64,000 nucleotides of DNA from Paenibacillus rhizophilus (GCF_003854965.1 NZ_RQPI01000007.1:62001-126000); one strand, 5' to 3'. Numbered from the stretch's first letter, positions 16,622 through 25,984 are shown. A program made the numbers and translations. The notes: a model not told the origin generated them from the letters alone.

Positions 16622-17647
16622 GTGAGAAACAAGCAAAGTCGGATTTGGAAAGCGATAGCAGGAGCCATGTTGTTGACGGGAATACTGGTTTCGCTGTCAG
16701 GCTGCGGAGACGCCAAGGCGGAGACGAAGGAAGCTTCGGGCGCCCCGGCGCTGCAGAAGGTGCGCATCGGGGGAGACTCTGCCATATTCTCGCTGCAATT
16801 TCGGGTAGCCAAGGAACAGGGAATCTTTGAAAAGAACGGAATTGACGCCGAAATCTCGACATTCTCCTTCGGGATCGACACACTTAATGCCGTACTGACC
16901 GATCGGGTGGACGTCGGGGAGGCGATGGACTATGCGGCCCTTAGCGCGATTTCCAAAGGAGACCTCAAGGTATTGTCCTTGTTCTCCTCGCCGAAAGCGA
17001 CCAGTTCGAAGCTCTTCGCCCGAGACGGAATCAGCAAGCCGGAGGATCTGGTGGGCAAGAAGCTTGGCGTACAGAAGGGAACCGTGAACGAGTACATTTG
17101 GGGCAAATATTTTGAAACGTTCCATATCGACAGCAAGGCTGTTACGCTCGTCCCGCTGCAATCCACTGCTGAAATATTGGCTGCATACGACAGAGGCGAC
17201 ATTCAGGCCGCCTGGTTCGGCACCGCGTTTTTTGACAAGGCCGAAAAGGTAAAGGGCTCGGCAGCGCTTATCGACCAATCCGCCATCAACGTCCGGACGA
17301 AGGGATTTTTGGTTGCAAAGGGCTCCCTGATCAAGGATAATCCCCAAATCTCGGCGGCACTGAACAAGTCGCTGGCGGAAGCTTCCCAGTATATTATCGA
17401 TCATCCGGAAGAGGCCGCCGAACTGGCATTCAAGGAGTTGAAGATTCCCAAGGAAAACGCATTGAACGAGATTAAGAATCAATGGGATTTTGATGTCCGC
17501 TTCAAGCAGGAGGACTATGACCAGTTGAAGGAGATCAAGGAATGGAGCATTGCCAACGGCTATATCGAGCAGGATTTCAATCTTGACGACAAGCTGGCTC
17601 TGGATGGTCTGAAGGAAGCCTTCCCCGATAAAGTCGATATTAAGTAA
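16622..17647 (+). CDS. ABC transporter substrate-binding lipoprotein, NMT1/SsuA-like
   Basis: The roughly 341-residue protein starts with a lipoprotein signal (RNKQSRIWKAIAGAMLL) and lipobox SLSGC, then KVRIGGDSAIFSLQFRVAKE and FEKNGIDAEISTF, the N-terminal pattern of NMT1/SsuA/TauA binders. A GTG at 16622 after GGGGGG gives a normal-length signal peptide; a GTG at 16586 overlapping the permease stop is the alternative. Binders in this family recognise sulfonates, pyrimidine thiamine precursors, nitrate or aromatic compounds; the ligand here is unknown. Its gene is 22 bp before the radical SAM gene. Confidence 0.88.
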   Translation: MRNKQSRIWKAIAGAMLLTGILVSLSGCGDAKAETKEASGAPALQKVRIGGDSAIFSLQFRVAKEQGIFEKNGIDAEISTFSFGIDTLNAVLTDRVDVGEAMDYAALSAISKGDLKVLSLFSSPKATSSKLFARDGISKPEDLVGKKLGVQKGTVNEYIWGKYFETFHIDSKAVTLVPLQSTAEILAAYDRGDIQAAWFGTAFFDKAEKVKGSAALIDQSAINVRTKGFLVAKGSLIKDNPQISAALNKSLAEASQYIIDHPEEAAELAFKELKIPKENALNEIKNQWDFDVRFKQEDYDQLKEIKEWSIANGYIEQDFNLDDKLALDGLKEAFPDKVDIK

Positions 17648-17669
17648 AAAATAAAGGAGATGCATACCA

Positions 17670-18869
17670 ATGAGCGATTTGAAAATCCGGCTCCATGAGG
17701 AGCTTGCCATCAAGAACGCCTGTCAGGTTGAGGGCATCAACGCCGATCCTGCCATTTTTGAAGGGGTAGGGCTGGGCGACAACTACCAGGAACAAATCCA
17801 GACGCTGTTTGATTACAATCTGCATAATCATACGGGTGTTGTGCTGCCGATGTGCTTCTATACACCGGGGGGACTGCGGGTGGCCTACCGCTGGAATGAC
17901 CGCTCTCCTTACAAGCTGCGCAGAGAGGGCAACCAGTTCATCCTGTACAATGAGCGCAAGGAACTGTTTCCGGTAAGCCTGAAAAAACGCCCCAAGTACT
18001 ACAGCCTGAAAACGTCTGACGGCGCCAATATGAATCAGGTTGCGACTCACAACGGGGAAGGGGCCATCTTCGTCTCCTACAGCAACGAGTGCTTCCTGAA
18101 GGAAACCGGCCATGACTGCAAATATTGCAATATCAACTATACGCATGATACGTATGGGGAAGAGCATGGCGTAAGCTGGAAATACCCGCGCCAGATTGGC
18201 GAAACCGCTGCGGTCGCTTACAAAGAGGGAGCCAAGCATATTACAATCAGCGGAGGATTTATCCCCGAGCGGCGGGAGATTGATTATTACTTCGACGTGG
18301 CGGAGGCGATTCAGGAGCATACCGGACTTCAGGACTTCAATGGTACGGCTGTAATCGGCGCGCCGCTGGATCTCAGCATCCTGGAGCGTTACAAAGATGC
18401 CGGCTACCGTACGGTTGCCATGAATCTCGAGATATGGGATAAAAATATTTTTAATTCGGTCTGCCCCGGAAAAGTGATTCACTGCGGCGGCTGGGATCAT
18501 TGGGTGAAAGCGCTGGAACGGGCTGCGGTCGTCTTCGGTCATGGCCGTGTCCGCTCCAACTTTGTTGGCGGCATGGATACGAAGAAATCAACGCTGGAAG
18601 GCGTGAAATATCTTGCCTCCCAGGGGGTAATCGCCTACGCCGGGTCCTGGATTCCGAATCTCGGTTCGGAGTATGAGGGCCACCGGTCGCCGCTTCCGGA
18701 ATGGCATTTGGACGTTGCGTACAAGACCGTTGATATTTTCCGCAGTGCCGGGTTTACCTATGAGCAGCTGTATGATTCCAGCGCCTCGGCTGACGGAATT
18801 TGGAATGATATATACAAAATTGAGGATGAACGGCTGCCGATATTCCGCAGCGAGACTGCCGTTGTCTAA
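17670..18869 (+). CDS. Radical SAM protein with CX8CX2C cluster motif
   Basis: The 399-residue protein appears to carry a radical SAM core starting near residue 134. The candidate [4Fe-4S] ligands are Cys141, Cys150 and Cys153 in ECFLKETGHDCKYCN, spaced CX8CX2C instead of the usual CX3CX2C. A SAM-binding GGE-like segment appears as ITISGGF (about 190-196), and the later strands NLEIWD and FVGGMD fit a partial TIM barrel. An N-terminal domain of about 130 residues is of unknown type. AAAGGAGATG precedes ATG 17670. Being the last gene after an importer, it probably converts the imported compound or one derived from it. I cannot assign the reaction. Confidence 0.75.
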   Translation: MSDLKIRLHEELAIKNACQVEGINADPAIFEGVGLGDNYQEQIQTLFDYNLHNHTGVVLPMCFYTPGGLRVAYRWNDRSPYKLRREGNQFILYNERKELFPVSLKKRPKYYSLKTSDGANMNQVATHNGEGAIFVSYSNECFLKETGHDCKYCNINYTHDTYGEEHGVSWKYPRQIGETAAVAYKEGAKHITISGGFIPERREIDYYFDVAEAIQEHTGLQDFNGTAVIGAPLDLSILERYKDAGYRTVAMNLEIWDKNIFNSVCPGKVIHCGGWDHWVKALERAAVVFGHGRVRSNFVGGMDTKKSTLEGVKYLASQGVIAYAGSWIPNLGSEYEGHRSPLPEWHLDVAYKTVDIFRSAGFTYEQLYDSSASADGIWNDIYKIEDERLPIFRSETAVV

Positions 18870-18879
18870 CTATAAAAAA

Positions 18880-18930
18880 CCGGGAGGCGTTCGGCCGAGA
18901 GTACAGGCCGAACGCCTCCCGGCCGTTTTT
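18880..18930 (+). terminator. Strong terminator after the radical SAM gene
   Basis: Two perfectly complementary 17-base arms (18880-18896 and 18906-18922) enclose a nine-base loop, with TTTTT at 18926-18930. It isolates the unit from the convergent spoVR gene. Confidence 0.9.
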
Positions 18931-18993
18931 CGGCCATATGGAGTTAAGTGGAGGATCGGGCTTTCAGGCGCTGGTTGGGACTGCGTTACCGCC

Positions 18994-20238
18994 TTATCCC
19001 GCCAGCTGCTTGCCGTCATACATGTATATTTTCTCCTGCCCGTCGACCACGGTCTTCAAATGCACATTCCGGCCCCACAGCCGGTGAACAAGGGGAAGCG
19101 TACGCTCGATGTATTTTCGGTCAAGCTCCAGGCCCTCAAAGCGGTTGTCCAGCAGCAGCTCGCCCCGGCCGTACAGGTCGTCGTCTTTGACCGTAAGGTA
19201 GGGGAAGCCGCCGTTGGTCCGGGAACGGATCAGGTTATCCTTGATTTCTTCAACGTCTTTCGCCGTTACTTTGTATACCTGATCTTCCTGCTTGAAGACG
19301 AACAGATCCATCTCTTCCGCCAGCTCTTTCGTCAAATAGTTGCGGATGAACGATACATCCGACTCCGTCTCCCGGATTTCAAACAGCGCTTCAAGCCCTT
19401 CCTTCTTCTCGATATGCCGGAGCATCATAAGACCGAGATAGTACGGATTGATCCGCCCGGGGGAGGGCTGGATGACGCCGGCATTCATTTTCGCAAATTC
19501 GACAATTTCCGAATCGCTGAGGTCAAGCTCGCGGACGAGCTTCAGATGCCAATAGCTAGCCCAGCCCTCATTCATAATCTTCGTCTCCATCTGAGGCCAG
19601 AAATACAGCATTTCGGCGCGGAGCATATACAAAATTTCCCGCTGCCATTCCTCCAGATACCGGCTCTGTCCCGCGATATAGCCGATAACATCCTTCACAC
19701 CTCCGTCCGCTTCTCGGAAGCCCTCCGTTCGGCCGAACCGTACAAACGGGTCGACATGCTCTTGAATGGCAATGCCGGCGTCCAGAAAGGCTTCGACTTC
19801 GTCCGCGCCGAATTCGTGGCTGAAATGCTCGATGCGGTCGGCGAATACGGCCATACGGTCAACCATCTGCCGGTCTGTGCCTGCGAACATGGCGTTATTT
19901 TTGAAGAAATCGCTGTGTCCCAGGACATGTGCCACAATCAGCTTGTTCTGAAGCAGGGTGTTGCTATCCAGCAGGAAAGCATAGCAGGGATCGGAGTTGA
20001 TGACCAGCTCGTAAATTTTGCTCAGCCCATGATCGTATTCCGTCTTCATGCGCTGATAGGCTTTGCCGAAGCTCCAGTGCGCGAACCGGGTCGGCATGCC
20101 GTAGGCTCCGATGGAATACAGCACTTCCGCCGGGCATACCTGGTAGCGCATCGGGAAGAAGTCGAGCCCGCTCTCCAGCGCAAGCTCCGTCAAGCGCTCC
20201 GCCGCTTGTTCCAATTGCTCCGCATCATGATCGATCAT
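18994..20238 (-). CDS. spoVR: SpoVR family stage V sporulation protein
   Basis: The 414-residue protein matches SpoVR: FFPMRYQVCPAEVLYSIGAY, GMPTRFAHWSFGKAYQRMK, YELVINSDPCYAF and HVLGHSDFFKNN, the last holding conserved His residues. In Bacillus it affects spore cortex formation, and in other bacteria it is co-encoded with PrkA and YhbH. ATG 20238 follows AGGAGGAG. It is the third gene of the prkA-yhbH-spoVR operon, all on the minus strand. The biochemical activity is not established. Confidence 0.95.
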   Translation of the reverse strand: MIDHDAEQLEQAAERLTELALESGLDFFPMRYQVCPAEVLYSIGAYGMPTRFAHWSFGKAYQRMKTEYDHGLSKIYELVINSDPCYAFLLDSNTLLQNKLIVAHVLGHSDFFKNNAMFAGTDRQMVDRMAVFADRIEHFSHEFGADEVEAFLDAGIAIQEHVDPFVRFGRTEGFREADGGVKDVIGYIAGQSRYLEEWQREILYMLRAEMLYFWPQMETKIMNEGWASYWHLKLVRELDLSDSEIVEFAKMNAGVIQPSPGRINPYYLGLMMLRHIEKKEGLEALFEIRETESDVSFIRNYLTKELAEEMDLFVFKQEDQVYKVTAKDVEEIKDNLIRSRTNGGFPYLTVKDDDLYGRGELLLDNRFEGLELDRKYIERTLPLVHRLWGRNVHLKTVVDGQEKIYMYDGKQLAG

Positions 20239-20376
20239 AAGCGCTGCTCCTCCTATGTCATACGGCGGCCTTTGCGTTCCGAGATTTCCATCTCCGCAAA
20301 GACCGCCGCCGGTTTTTTTCGGGGCCAGCCAAGCACCCCATCAGACTTCGAAGCCAAATCCCGCTTCGGACTTGTT

Positions 20377-21738
20377 TCAGCTTGCCTCTACTTCGTCGCC
20401 GAAGAAAGCCTTCAGCGTCTTGAACACATCCTCTTTCTCCTTCAGGACGGACCGGATAAAATCGGGCGATTTCAGACCGGACATCGACTCCCAGAGCCGT
20501 TTGCTTCCGTAAACATGCTGCCGGATTTCGCCGTAACCAAGCACATTGACTTTCTCCAGCAGGTCGCCTGCCAGCTTTACGGTCGTAAGGTTGTCGCTGT
20601 CGAGATTGTCCCCGTCCGAGAAGTGAAAGGCGTAGGCGTTGTATTGGCCAGGAGGGTAATCCTTCTCCAGGATATTCAGCGCCAGTTCGTAGACCGAGGA
20701 GCATCTCGTACCGCCGCTTTCGCCTTTGCGGAAGAAGGAATCCTCGTCCACCTCTTTCGCCTCCGTACAGTGCGACAGAAACCGGATTTGCACATTTTCG
20801 TATTTGGTTCGCAGGAAGCGGACCATCCAGAAGAAGAAGCTGCGGGCCACATATTTCTCGAAACTGCCCATGGAGCCCGACGTATCCATCATGGCGAGTA
20901 CGACGGCCGAGGACTGGGGCTTACGGATATCTTCCCATGTCTTAAACCGCAGATCTTCGCCGATAATCGGGCCGAGAACCGGTACCGATGCGCCGGAGTC
21001 CGGCATGTAGCCTGCGCTTTCCGCCGACTGGAACCCGAGAGTCAGTCCGAGCCGCGCCGCCGTTCCGACCAGATTATTCGCCCCAGGGCCAGAAGCGGCC
21101 CCGGCATTCCCGCCGCCGGTATCGATATCGTAGTCGCCGTAATCGGCGGAGGATTCCGACCACGCCGCGCCCGGCGCTCCCTGCAGTCCGCTGCTTAATG
21201 CCTGGCGTTTGATCGCTTCAAACAGCGTCCGCTTTTTATCGACATTCGAGATCATGCCCTGCTTGCGGACGTCTTCGAACCGGACGTCTTCGACGGTCAA
21301 ATCCGGCGCGGCCTTCGGTTTCAGCTTCGGCAGCTTCAAATCCTCGAACACGAGCTCGGCCAGCTCATCGATCGTCAGCTCCGCCTCGTAATAGTCGGTT
21401 CCCGGCTGATCGCCCGCTTCGCGTCCCTTGCCCGGCCCCGCCGCCTCGCCTTGCCCCGCCTTGCCGATGATATCGCCTACTTGGGTGCCGCCCTGTCCCT
21501 GTCCAACCTGCGGCTTGTCCTGGGAGTTGTAGCGGAATTTCGGCTCATCCAGGCTGCGGATCGGAACCTTGATCACTTTATCGCCCTGGGGCATTATAAT
21601 CGACTCTTCGCTGACAAGGTCGGCGAGATTTTCACGAATCGCTTCCTTTACTTTGCGCTTGTGACGCTCCTGGTCGATTTCTCCCTTGCGGTGCAGCGAC
21701 CAGTCGTCGCGCGCGATCACGAACAATCGTTTGTCCAT
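20377..21738 (-). CDS. yhbH: YhbH/DUF444 sporulation protein with VWA-like domain
   Basis: The 453-residue protein starts with MDKRLFVIARDDWSLHRKG, has a Gly-rich linker around residues 78-108, and a VWA-like domain with MMDTSGSMG (metal-ion-dependent adhesion site) followed by FLSHCTEAKEVDEDSFF. It is about 60 residues longer than the roughly 390 I recall for Bacillus YhbH, mainly through a Gly/Ala-rich insert near residues 195-270. ATG 21738 follows GGGAGG by eight bases; a GTG three codons upstream overlaps that site. The gene lies between prkA and spoVR and is probably expressed with them in the mother cell. Confidence 0.92.
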   Translation of the reverse strand: MDKRLFVIARDDWSLHRKGEIDQERHKRKVKEAIRENLADLVSEESIIMPQGDKVIKVPIRSLDEPKFRYNSQDKPQVGQGQGGTQVGDIIGKAGQGEAAGPGKGREAGDQPGTDYYEAELTIDELAELVFEDLKLPKLKPKAAPDLTVEDVRFEDVRKQGMISNVDKKRTLFEAIKRQALSSGLQGAPGAAWSESSADYGDYDIDTGGGNAGAASGPGANNLVGTAARLGLTLGFQSAESAGYMPDSGASVPVLGPIIGEDLRFKTWEDIRKPQSSAVVLAMMDTSGSMGSFEKYVARSFFFWMVRFLRTKYENVQIRFLSHCTEAKEVDEDSFFRKGESGGTRCSSVYELALNILEKDYPPGQYNAYAFHFSDGDNLDSDNLTTVKLAGDLLEKVNVLGYGEIRQHVYGSKRLWESMSGLKSPDFIRSVLKEKEDVFKTLKAFFGDEVEAS

Positions 21739-21771
21739 GCCGCCCACCTCCCGGAAAATGATGGTATCGTA

Positions 21772-23673
21772 TCACCGATTCAGCAAACTGCCGACGTATT
21801 TCATCAGCTCGTTCGCGCAAGTGGCGCAGTAGCCGTGATGGTCGATCAGACGCCGGGACACTTCGTTCATACGCTTGAGCTGGCCCTCATCCGGATTGAT
21901 CGTCGAGGTCGTTATTTTGATGACGTCCTTCAGGTCGGCGAACAGCTTCTTCTCGATGGCATCCTTCAGCGGCTCATGCGACGTATATTCGAACTGCCGG
22001 CCGCGGCGCGCGAACGACGAAATTTTGATCAGAATTTCCTCGCGGAATGCCCGTTTCTGATTCTCGGTCACGCCGATTTGCTCCTCTATGGAACGCATCA
22101 GCTTCTCGTCGGGATCATGCTCCTCGGAGGTGATCGGGTCTTTCATTTTGTGACCGCTGCAGTAGGCTTCGACATTATCTAGATAGTTGTTTAGCATCGT
22201 GTGCGCCGATTCCTCGAAGGAGTAGACAAACGCGCGCTGAACTTCGGTCTTCGCTTTATGATCGTATTCCTTGCGGGCCTGCGTAATCAGATTCATCAGC
22301 CGCTCGCGTTCTTCCTTGGAGATCGATGGATGCTGATCCAGCCCCTCTTTGAGGGAACGGAGAACGTCCAGGGCGTTGATGCAGGACTTGCTGCCTTTGA
22401 TGAGTGCGCTGGAAATCCGGTTGATGACATACCGGGGATCGACGCCGGACATGCCCTCGTCTTGATGCTCCCGCTGCAGCTCTTCCACATCGGCCTTTTT
22501 CACGCCGTCGACTTCGACGCCGTCGTAGAGGTACATTTTTTTGACAAGATCAATGCCCGGTTTCTTCGGTTCTTTCAGGCGGGACATGACCGTGAAGACG
22601 GAGGCTGTCCACAGCGCTCCCGGAGCCAGATGCACCTGATTGTTCAGGCCCGAGGCGTCGACGAGCTTGCGGTAGATCCGTTCTTCCTGACTGGCTTTCA
22701 AATTATAGGGTATTCGCATGACGATCATGCGGGAGTGGAGGGCTTCATTCTTCTTATTGGAGATAAATGCGCGGTATTCAGTTTCGTTCGTATGGGCTAT
22801 GATCAGTTCGTCGGCGGAGATAAGCGCAAATCGTCCCGCTTTAAAATTGCCTTCCTGTGTCAGGGAGAGCAAATTCCACAGAAACTTTTCATCGCATTTC
22901 AGTATTTCCTGAAATTCCATCAGGCCGCGGTTGGCCTTGTTAAGTTCGCCGTCAAAACGGTAGGCTCTGGGGTCGGATTCGGAACCGTAACGGGTAATCG
23001 TGGAAAAATCGATGCTGCCGGTCAGATCGGCAATATCCTGCGATTTGGGGTCTGACGGCGCAAACGTTCCGATTCCCGTCCGGTCGCTTTCCGAGAACAG
23101 CACCCGGACCACGGGCATATCCTCGATTCGGCCTCCGTGTTCACTCTCCAGTCTCATCCGGCAGACCGGGCAGAGATCGCCTTCAATATGCACCCCGTAC
23201 TCCTTGCGGAATTCCTCGCGCAGCTCGCGGGGGATAAGATGGAGGGGCTCCTCTTGCATCGGGCACCCTTGAATGGCGTAGAGCGCGCCTTCCGGCGTAC
23301 GTGTAAAAGATTCAAGTCCGTTCTTCAGCAGGGTGACGAGCGTCGATTTGCCGCCGCTGACCGGACCCATAAGCAGCAGCAGACGCTTGCGGACATCAAG
23401 CCGCTGGGCCGACGGCCGGAAGTATTCTTCCACGAGCAGCTGAATCGCATCCTCCAGGCCGAACAGCGTGCCGCTGAAAAAAGCGTACTCCCGCCGTCCG
23501 TCCCCCAGCTCGGTTATGCCTGCCGCCTCGATCATCCGGTAGACTAATTCGTGAGATGTCCCGGCGATTCGCGGATTTTCTCTAACGAGCTGCAAGTAAT
23601 CGAGAAAGGAGCCTTCCCAGAAGAGATCATTCTCCTTGTCCCGATACGTTAACAATTTTTCCAAGAACGTCAT
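21772..23673 (-). CDS. prkA: PrkA serine protein kinase/AAA+ protein
   Basis: The 633-residue protein is full-length PrkA: N-terminal AAA+-like domain with Walker A LLMGPVSGGKST, zinc-binding-like CPVCRMRLESEHGG near residues 170-183, and the C-terminal kinase-like domain. PrkA influences sporulation through SigK-dependent events in Bacillus and is described both as kinase and as AAA+ protease. It starts the prkA-yhbH-spoVR operon with AAGGGAGG before ATG 23673. I could not identify a convincing sigma-E promoter upstream by eye. Confidence 0.95.
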   Translation of the reverse strand: MTFLEKLLTYRDKENDLFWEGSFLDYLQLVRENPRIAGTSHELVYRMIEAAGITELGDGRREYAFFSGTLFGLEDAIQLLVEEYFRPSAQRLDVRKRLLLLMGPVSGGKSTLVTLLKNGLESFTRTPEGALYAIQGCPMQEEPLHLIPRELREEFRKEYGVHIEGDLCPVCRMRLESEHGGRIEDMPVVRVLFSESDRTGIGTFAPSDPKSQDIADLTGSIDFSTITRYGSESDPRAYRFDGELNKANRGLMEFQEILKCDEKFLWNLLSLTQEGNFKAGRFALISADELIIAHTNETEYRAFISNKKNEALHSRMIVMRIPYNLKASQEERIYRKLVDASGLNNQVHLAPGALWTASVFTVMSRLKEPKKPGIDLVKKMYLYDGVEVDGVKKADVEELQREHQDEGMSGVDPRYVINRISSALIKGSKSCINALDVLRSLKEGLDQHPSISKEERERLMNLITQARKEYDHKAKTEVQRAFVYSFEESAHTMLNNYLDNVEAYCSGHKMKDPITSEEHDPDEKLMRSIEEQIGVTENQKRAFREEILIKISSFARRGRQFEYTSHEPLKDAIEKKLFADLKDVIKITTSTINPDEGQLKRMNEVSRRLIDHHGYCATCANELMKYVGSLLNR

Positions 23674-24163
23674 GCTTACCGCCTCCCTTTTTAATAATGT
23701 GATTCGTGAAAGGTTCAGGTGACAGATGCAGCGCCGGGCATATAGCCGGCACGTCCATTCCGACAGAGCAGTAGAGACATTGTTCTTGCATATTTAGTTG
23801 TCTATAAAGTGTAGCACAAACTCTATCATCTAGCGACAACAAAAATGTCATACGGTAGTTATAAGCGAACGTAAACAGCCGGGTTCACAAAAATTTTAAA
23901 TATTTCTAAGGAGAGTATAATAGATAACTTGACATTTTGGCAAAATGAGGGGAAACCAGGGCTGTTCTAATCGGTCTTATGTTATGAAAGCTCACAAGAT
24001 GGTGGCGACACCGCCTGCTCTATGAATTTCTTCATTTGTATTAACTTGAATAAGGAATACAATAAGCGCCATATTTAATTCAAAAAAGAATAGGCAGATG
24101 AACCGTTTATTAGCATCATGGAAGGATGGGAAGGGGCTATCGCCTGAACAGGAGGGTCAAGCT
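23674..24163. other. Divergent intergenic region prkA/modD
   Basis: No gene is seen. On the plus strand a TATAAT (23916-23921) is followed by a palindrome at 23933-23947 and a leader of about 230 bases before modD. The minus-strand half is the upstream region of prkA, including a GCCGGGCATATAGCCGGC hairpin near 23732. Confidence 0.5.
23916..23947 (+). promoter_or_regulatory. Minus-10 box with adjacent palindromic operator candidate
   Basis: TATAAT (23916-23921) is followed, at about +6 to +20, by CATTTTGGCAAAATG (23933-23947), a perfect inverted repeat around a central G. The position suits a repressor of the downstream modD-like gene. No good minus-35 box is visible, so the promoter is uncertain. 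Confidence 0.4.
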
Positions 24164-25024
24164 ATGATCTACATTCCCGATGAGGCCATTGACCGGATGA
24201 TCGGAGAGGATATTCCTTATCTCGATTTGACGACATGGGCGCTTGATATCGGCGGAAAACGGGGGAAAATTGAATATTTCTCCAGAGAGAAGGCGGTGCT
24301 GTGCGGGACGGAAGAGGTGCTGCGCATGTTGGTCAAGCTGGGGGCTGCGCCCGAGTTCAGCCTTCCGTCGGGTACGGCGGTTGAACCGGGGCAGGTATTT
24401 CTGTCGGGAACGGGTACGGCGCAGTCGCTGCAGATGGCCTGGAAAGTGACGCAAAATCTGCTGGAATGCTGCTCCGGCATTGCAACCAAGACAAGAAGAA
24501 TTGTAGACAAAGTGAAGTCGGTTAATCCGGCTGTTTCCGTGGCAAGCACGAGAAAAAGCTTTCCCGGCACCAAGGCGATGAGCGTCAAGGCGATTCTGTG
24601 CGGAGGCGCCGCTCCCCACCGGCTGGGGTTGTCCGAGACCGTGCTCGTCTTCAAGGAACATGCAGGCTTTTGCGGCGGTCCGGATGCTTTGGTCGAGCGG
24701 ATCGGAGAACTGAAATCCAGAGTCCCGGAGAAAAAGCTGGTGGTCGAGACGGACTCTGTGGAATACGCCCTCCGTCTTTGCCGCGCCGGGGTGGATTGTG
24801 TGCAGTTCGACAAGCTGTCCCCGGATGAACTGCTTGCGGGAAGCGCGGAGCTTCGGGCCGTGAATCCCAATGTGGTGCTGCTGGCGGCGGGGGGCATCGA
24901 CGAGCACAACGCCGCAGCCTATGCGGCTTCCGGCGTCGACGTGCTGGTGACGACCGGCCTGTTCTTCGCGAAGCCGCTGGATATGAGCGTCAGGCTGCTG
25001 CCGGACACCGAATTTTCGATTTAA
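24164..25024 (+). CDS. modD: ModD-like phosphoribosyltransferase (NadC superfamily)
   Basis: The 286-residue protein begins IYIPDEAIDRMIGEDIPYLD, the opening of ModD proteins, and continues with the quinolinate phosphoribosyltransferase fold signatures ATKTRRIVD, STRKSFPGTKAMSVKAI, GGAAPHRLGLSETVLV and EVDS-like VVETDSVEYA. ModD is linked to molybdenum utilisation by gene neighbourhood in diazotrophs; its substrate is unsettled. It is not NadC itself as far as the sequence shows, since nadA and nadB neighbours are missing. ATG 24164 has AGGAGGGT just upstream; an earlier in-frame ATG at 24098 lacks a site. Confidence 0.8.
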   Translation: MIYIPDEAIDRMIGEDIPYLDLTTWALDIGGKRGKIEYFSREKAVLCGTEEVLRMLVKLGAAPEFSLPSGTAVEPGQVFLSGTGTAQSLQMAWKVTQNLLECCSGIATKTRRIVDKVKSVNPAVSVASTRKSFPGTKAMSVKAILCGGAAPHRLGLSETVLVFKEHAGFCGGPDALVERIGELKSRVPEKKLVVETDSVEYALRLCRAGVDCVQFDKLSPDELLAGSAELRAVNPNVVLLAAGGIDEHNAAAYAASGVDVLVTTGLFFAKPLDMSVRLLPDTEFSI

Positions 25025-25132
25025 CCGGCTCTAAGTCCGCTTATTTGTACCGTACCCCCTTTAAGAGATATAATGACAGGAGTATAATATAAGGGACTGC
25101 GTCTAATTACTGTTGAAAGAGAGCGATAACGT

Positions 25133-25852
25133 ATGGGCCGTAAGTGGAATAATATTAAGGAAAAGAAGGCGTCCAAGGACGCCAACACAAGTCGTATATA
25201 TGCAAGATTCGGTCGTGAAATTTATGTGGTGGCCAAGCAGGGCGAGCCGGACCCGGAATCGAACCGGGCGCTGAGGGTCGTGCTGGAGCGTGCCAAGACG
25301 TACAATGTGCCAAAGGCGATTATCGACCGCGCGCTGGAGAAAGCGAAAGGCAATTCGGATGAGACTTATGATGAGCTGCGCTATGAAGGCTTCGGACCGA
25401 ACGGATCGATGATTATCGTCGACGCGCTCACCAATAATGTGAACCGTACCGCCTCCGAAGTTCGCGCCGCATTCAGCAAGAACGGCGGAAGCCTTGGCGT
25501 CAGCGGATCGGTCAGCTATATGTTCGATTCGACGGCGGTCATCGGCCTTGTCGGCAAGAGCGCAGACGAAGTGCTGGAAACTCTGATGGAAGCGGACGTG
25601 GATGCGCGCGATATTCTGGAAGAAGACGAGGCCGTTATTGTATACGCCGAGCCGGATCAGTTCCATGCCGTTCAGGAAGCGTTAAAGAACTCGGGTGTAG
25701 ACGAATTTACTGTTGCCGAGCTGACGATGCTTCCCCAGAACTATGTGACGATTTCGGAAGATTCCCAGGCGCAGTTCGAGAAGCTGATCGATGTTCTGGA
25801 GGATCTGGAAGACGTGCAGCAAGTTTATCATAACGTGGATTTTGAAGAATAG
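25133..25852 (+). CDS. YebC/PmpR family protein (YeeI type)
   Basis: The 239-residue protein has the start [20 protein letters not shown], then [30 protein letters not shown] and [19 protein letters not shown], all hallmarks of YebC/PmpR/TACO1. The [10 protein letters not shown] variant is the Firmicute YeeI subgroup. Members were annotated as DNA-binding regulators, and some act as translation factors that relieve proline stalling. It is monocistronic; two TATAAT-like boxes (near 25064 and 25084) lie upstream. Confidence 0.93.
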   Translation: MGRKWNNIKEKKASKDANTSRIYARFGREIYVVAKQGEPDPESNRALRVVLERAKTYNVPKAIIDRALEKAKGNSDETYDELRYEGFGPNGSMIIVDALTNNVNRTASEVRAAFSKNGGSLGVSGSVSYMFDSTAVIGLVGKSADEVLETLMEADVDARDILEEDEAVIVYAEPDQFHAVQEALKNSGVDEFTVAELTMLPQNYVTISEDSQAQFEKLIDVLEDLEDVQQVYHNVDFEE

Positions 25853-25932
25853 TCAGGGCTGCTTTGTCATCCCCCAACAGGATGCCACAACCGTTCTTAT
25901 ACTGCTTTAATGAATCCGAATGAAAAACACAA

Positions 25933-25984
25933 GGGGGTGTCCCAAAAGCCATGAAATGGCTGCTTGGGACGCCCCTCGTTTTTT
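25933..25984 (+). terminator. Long hairpin with T-run after yebC-like gene
   Basis: GGGGTGTCCCAA and TTGGGACGCCCC form the outer stem and AGCCA/TGGCT the inner one; TTTTTT follows at 25979-25984. It may be both the insertion-sequence end and the functional terminator of the upstream gene. Confidence 0.65.

Noticed and set aside
18673..21198. An 841-codon open frame on the plus strand across spoVR and yhbH
   Set aside because: It runs antisense to two clearly recognised sporulation genes, has no ribosome binding site and no recognisable domains. It is a shadow of their GC-rich codon pattern.
23627..23851. A 74-codon minus-strand frame overlapping the start of prkA
   Set aside because: Its sequence has no recognisable features, and it overlaps the prkA ribosome binding site and first codons.
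24164..25024. Assignment of the phosphoribosyltransferase-like gene as NadC
   Set aside because: The N-terminus matches ModD and the neighbours do not include nadA or nadB, so a plain quinolinate phosphoribosyltransferase is less likely.
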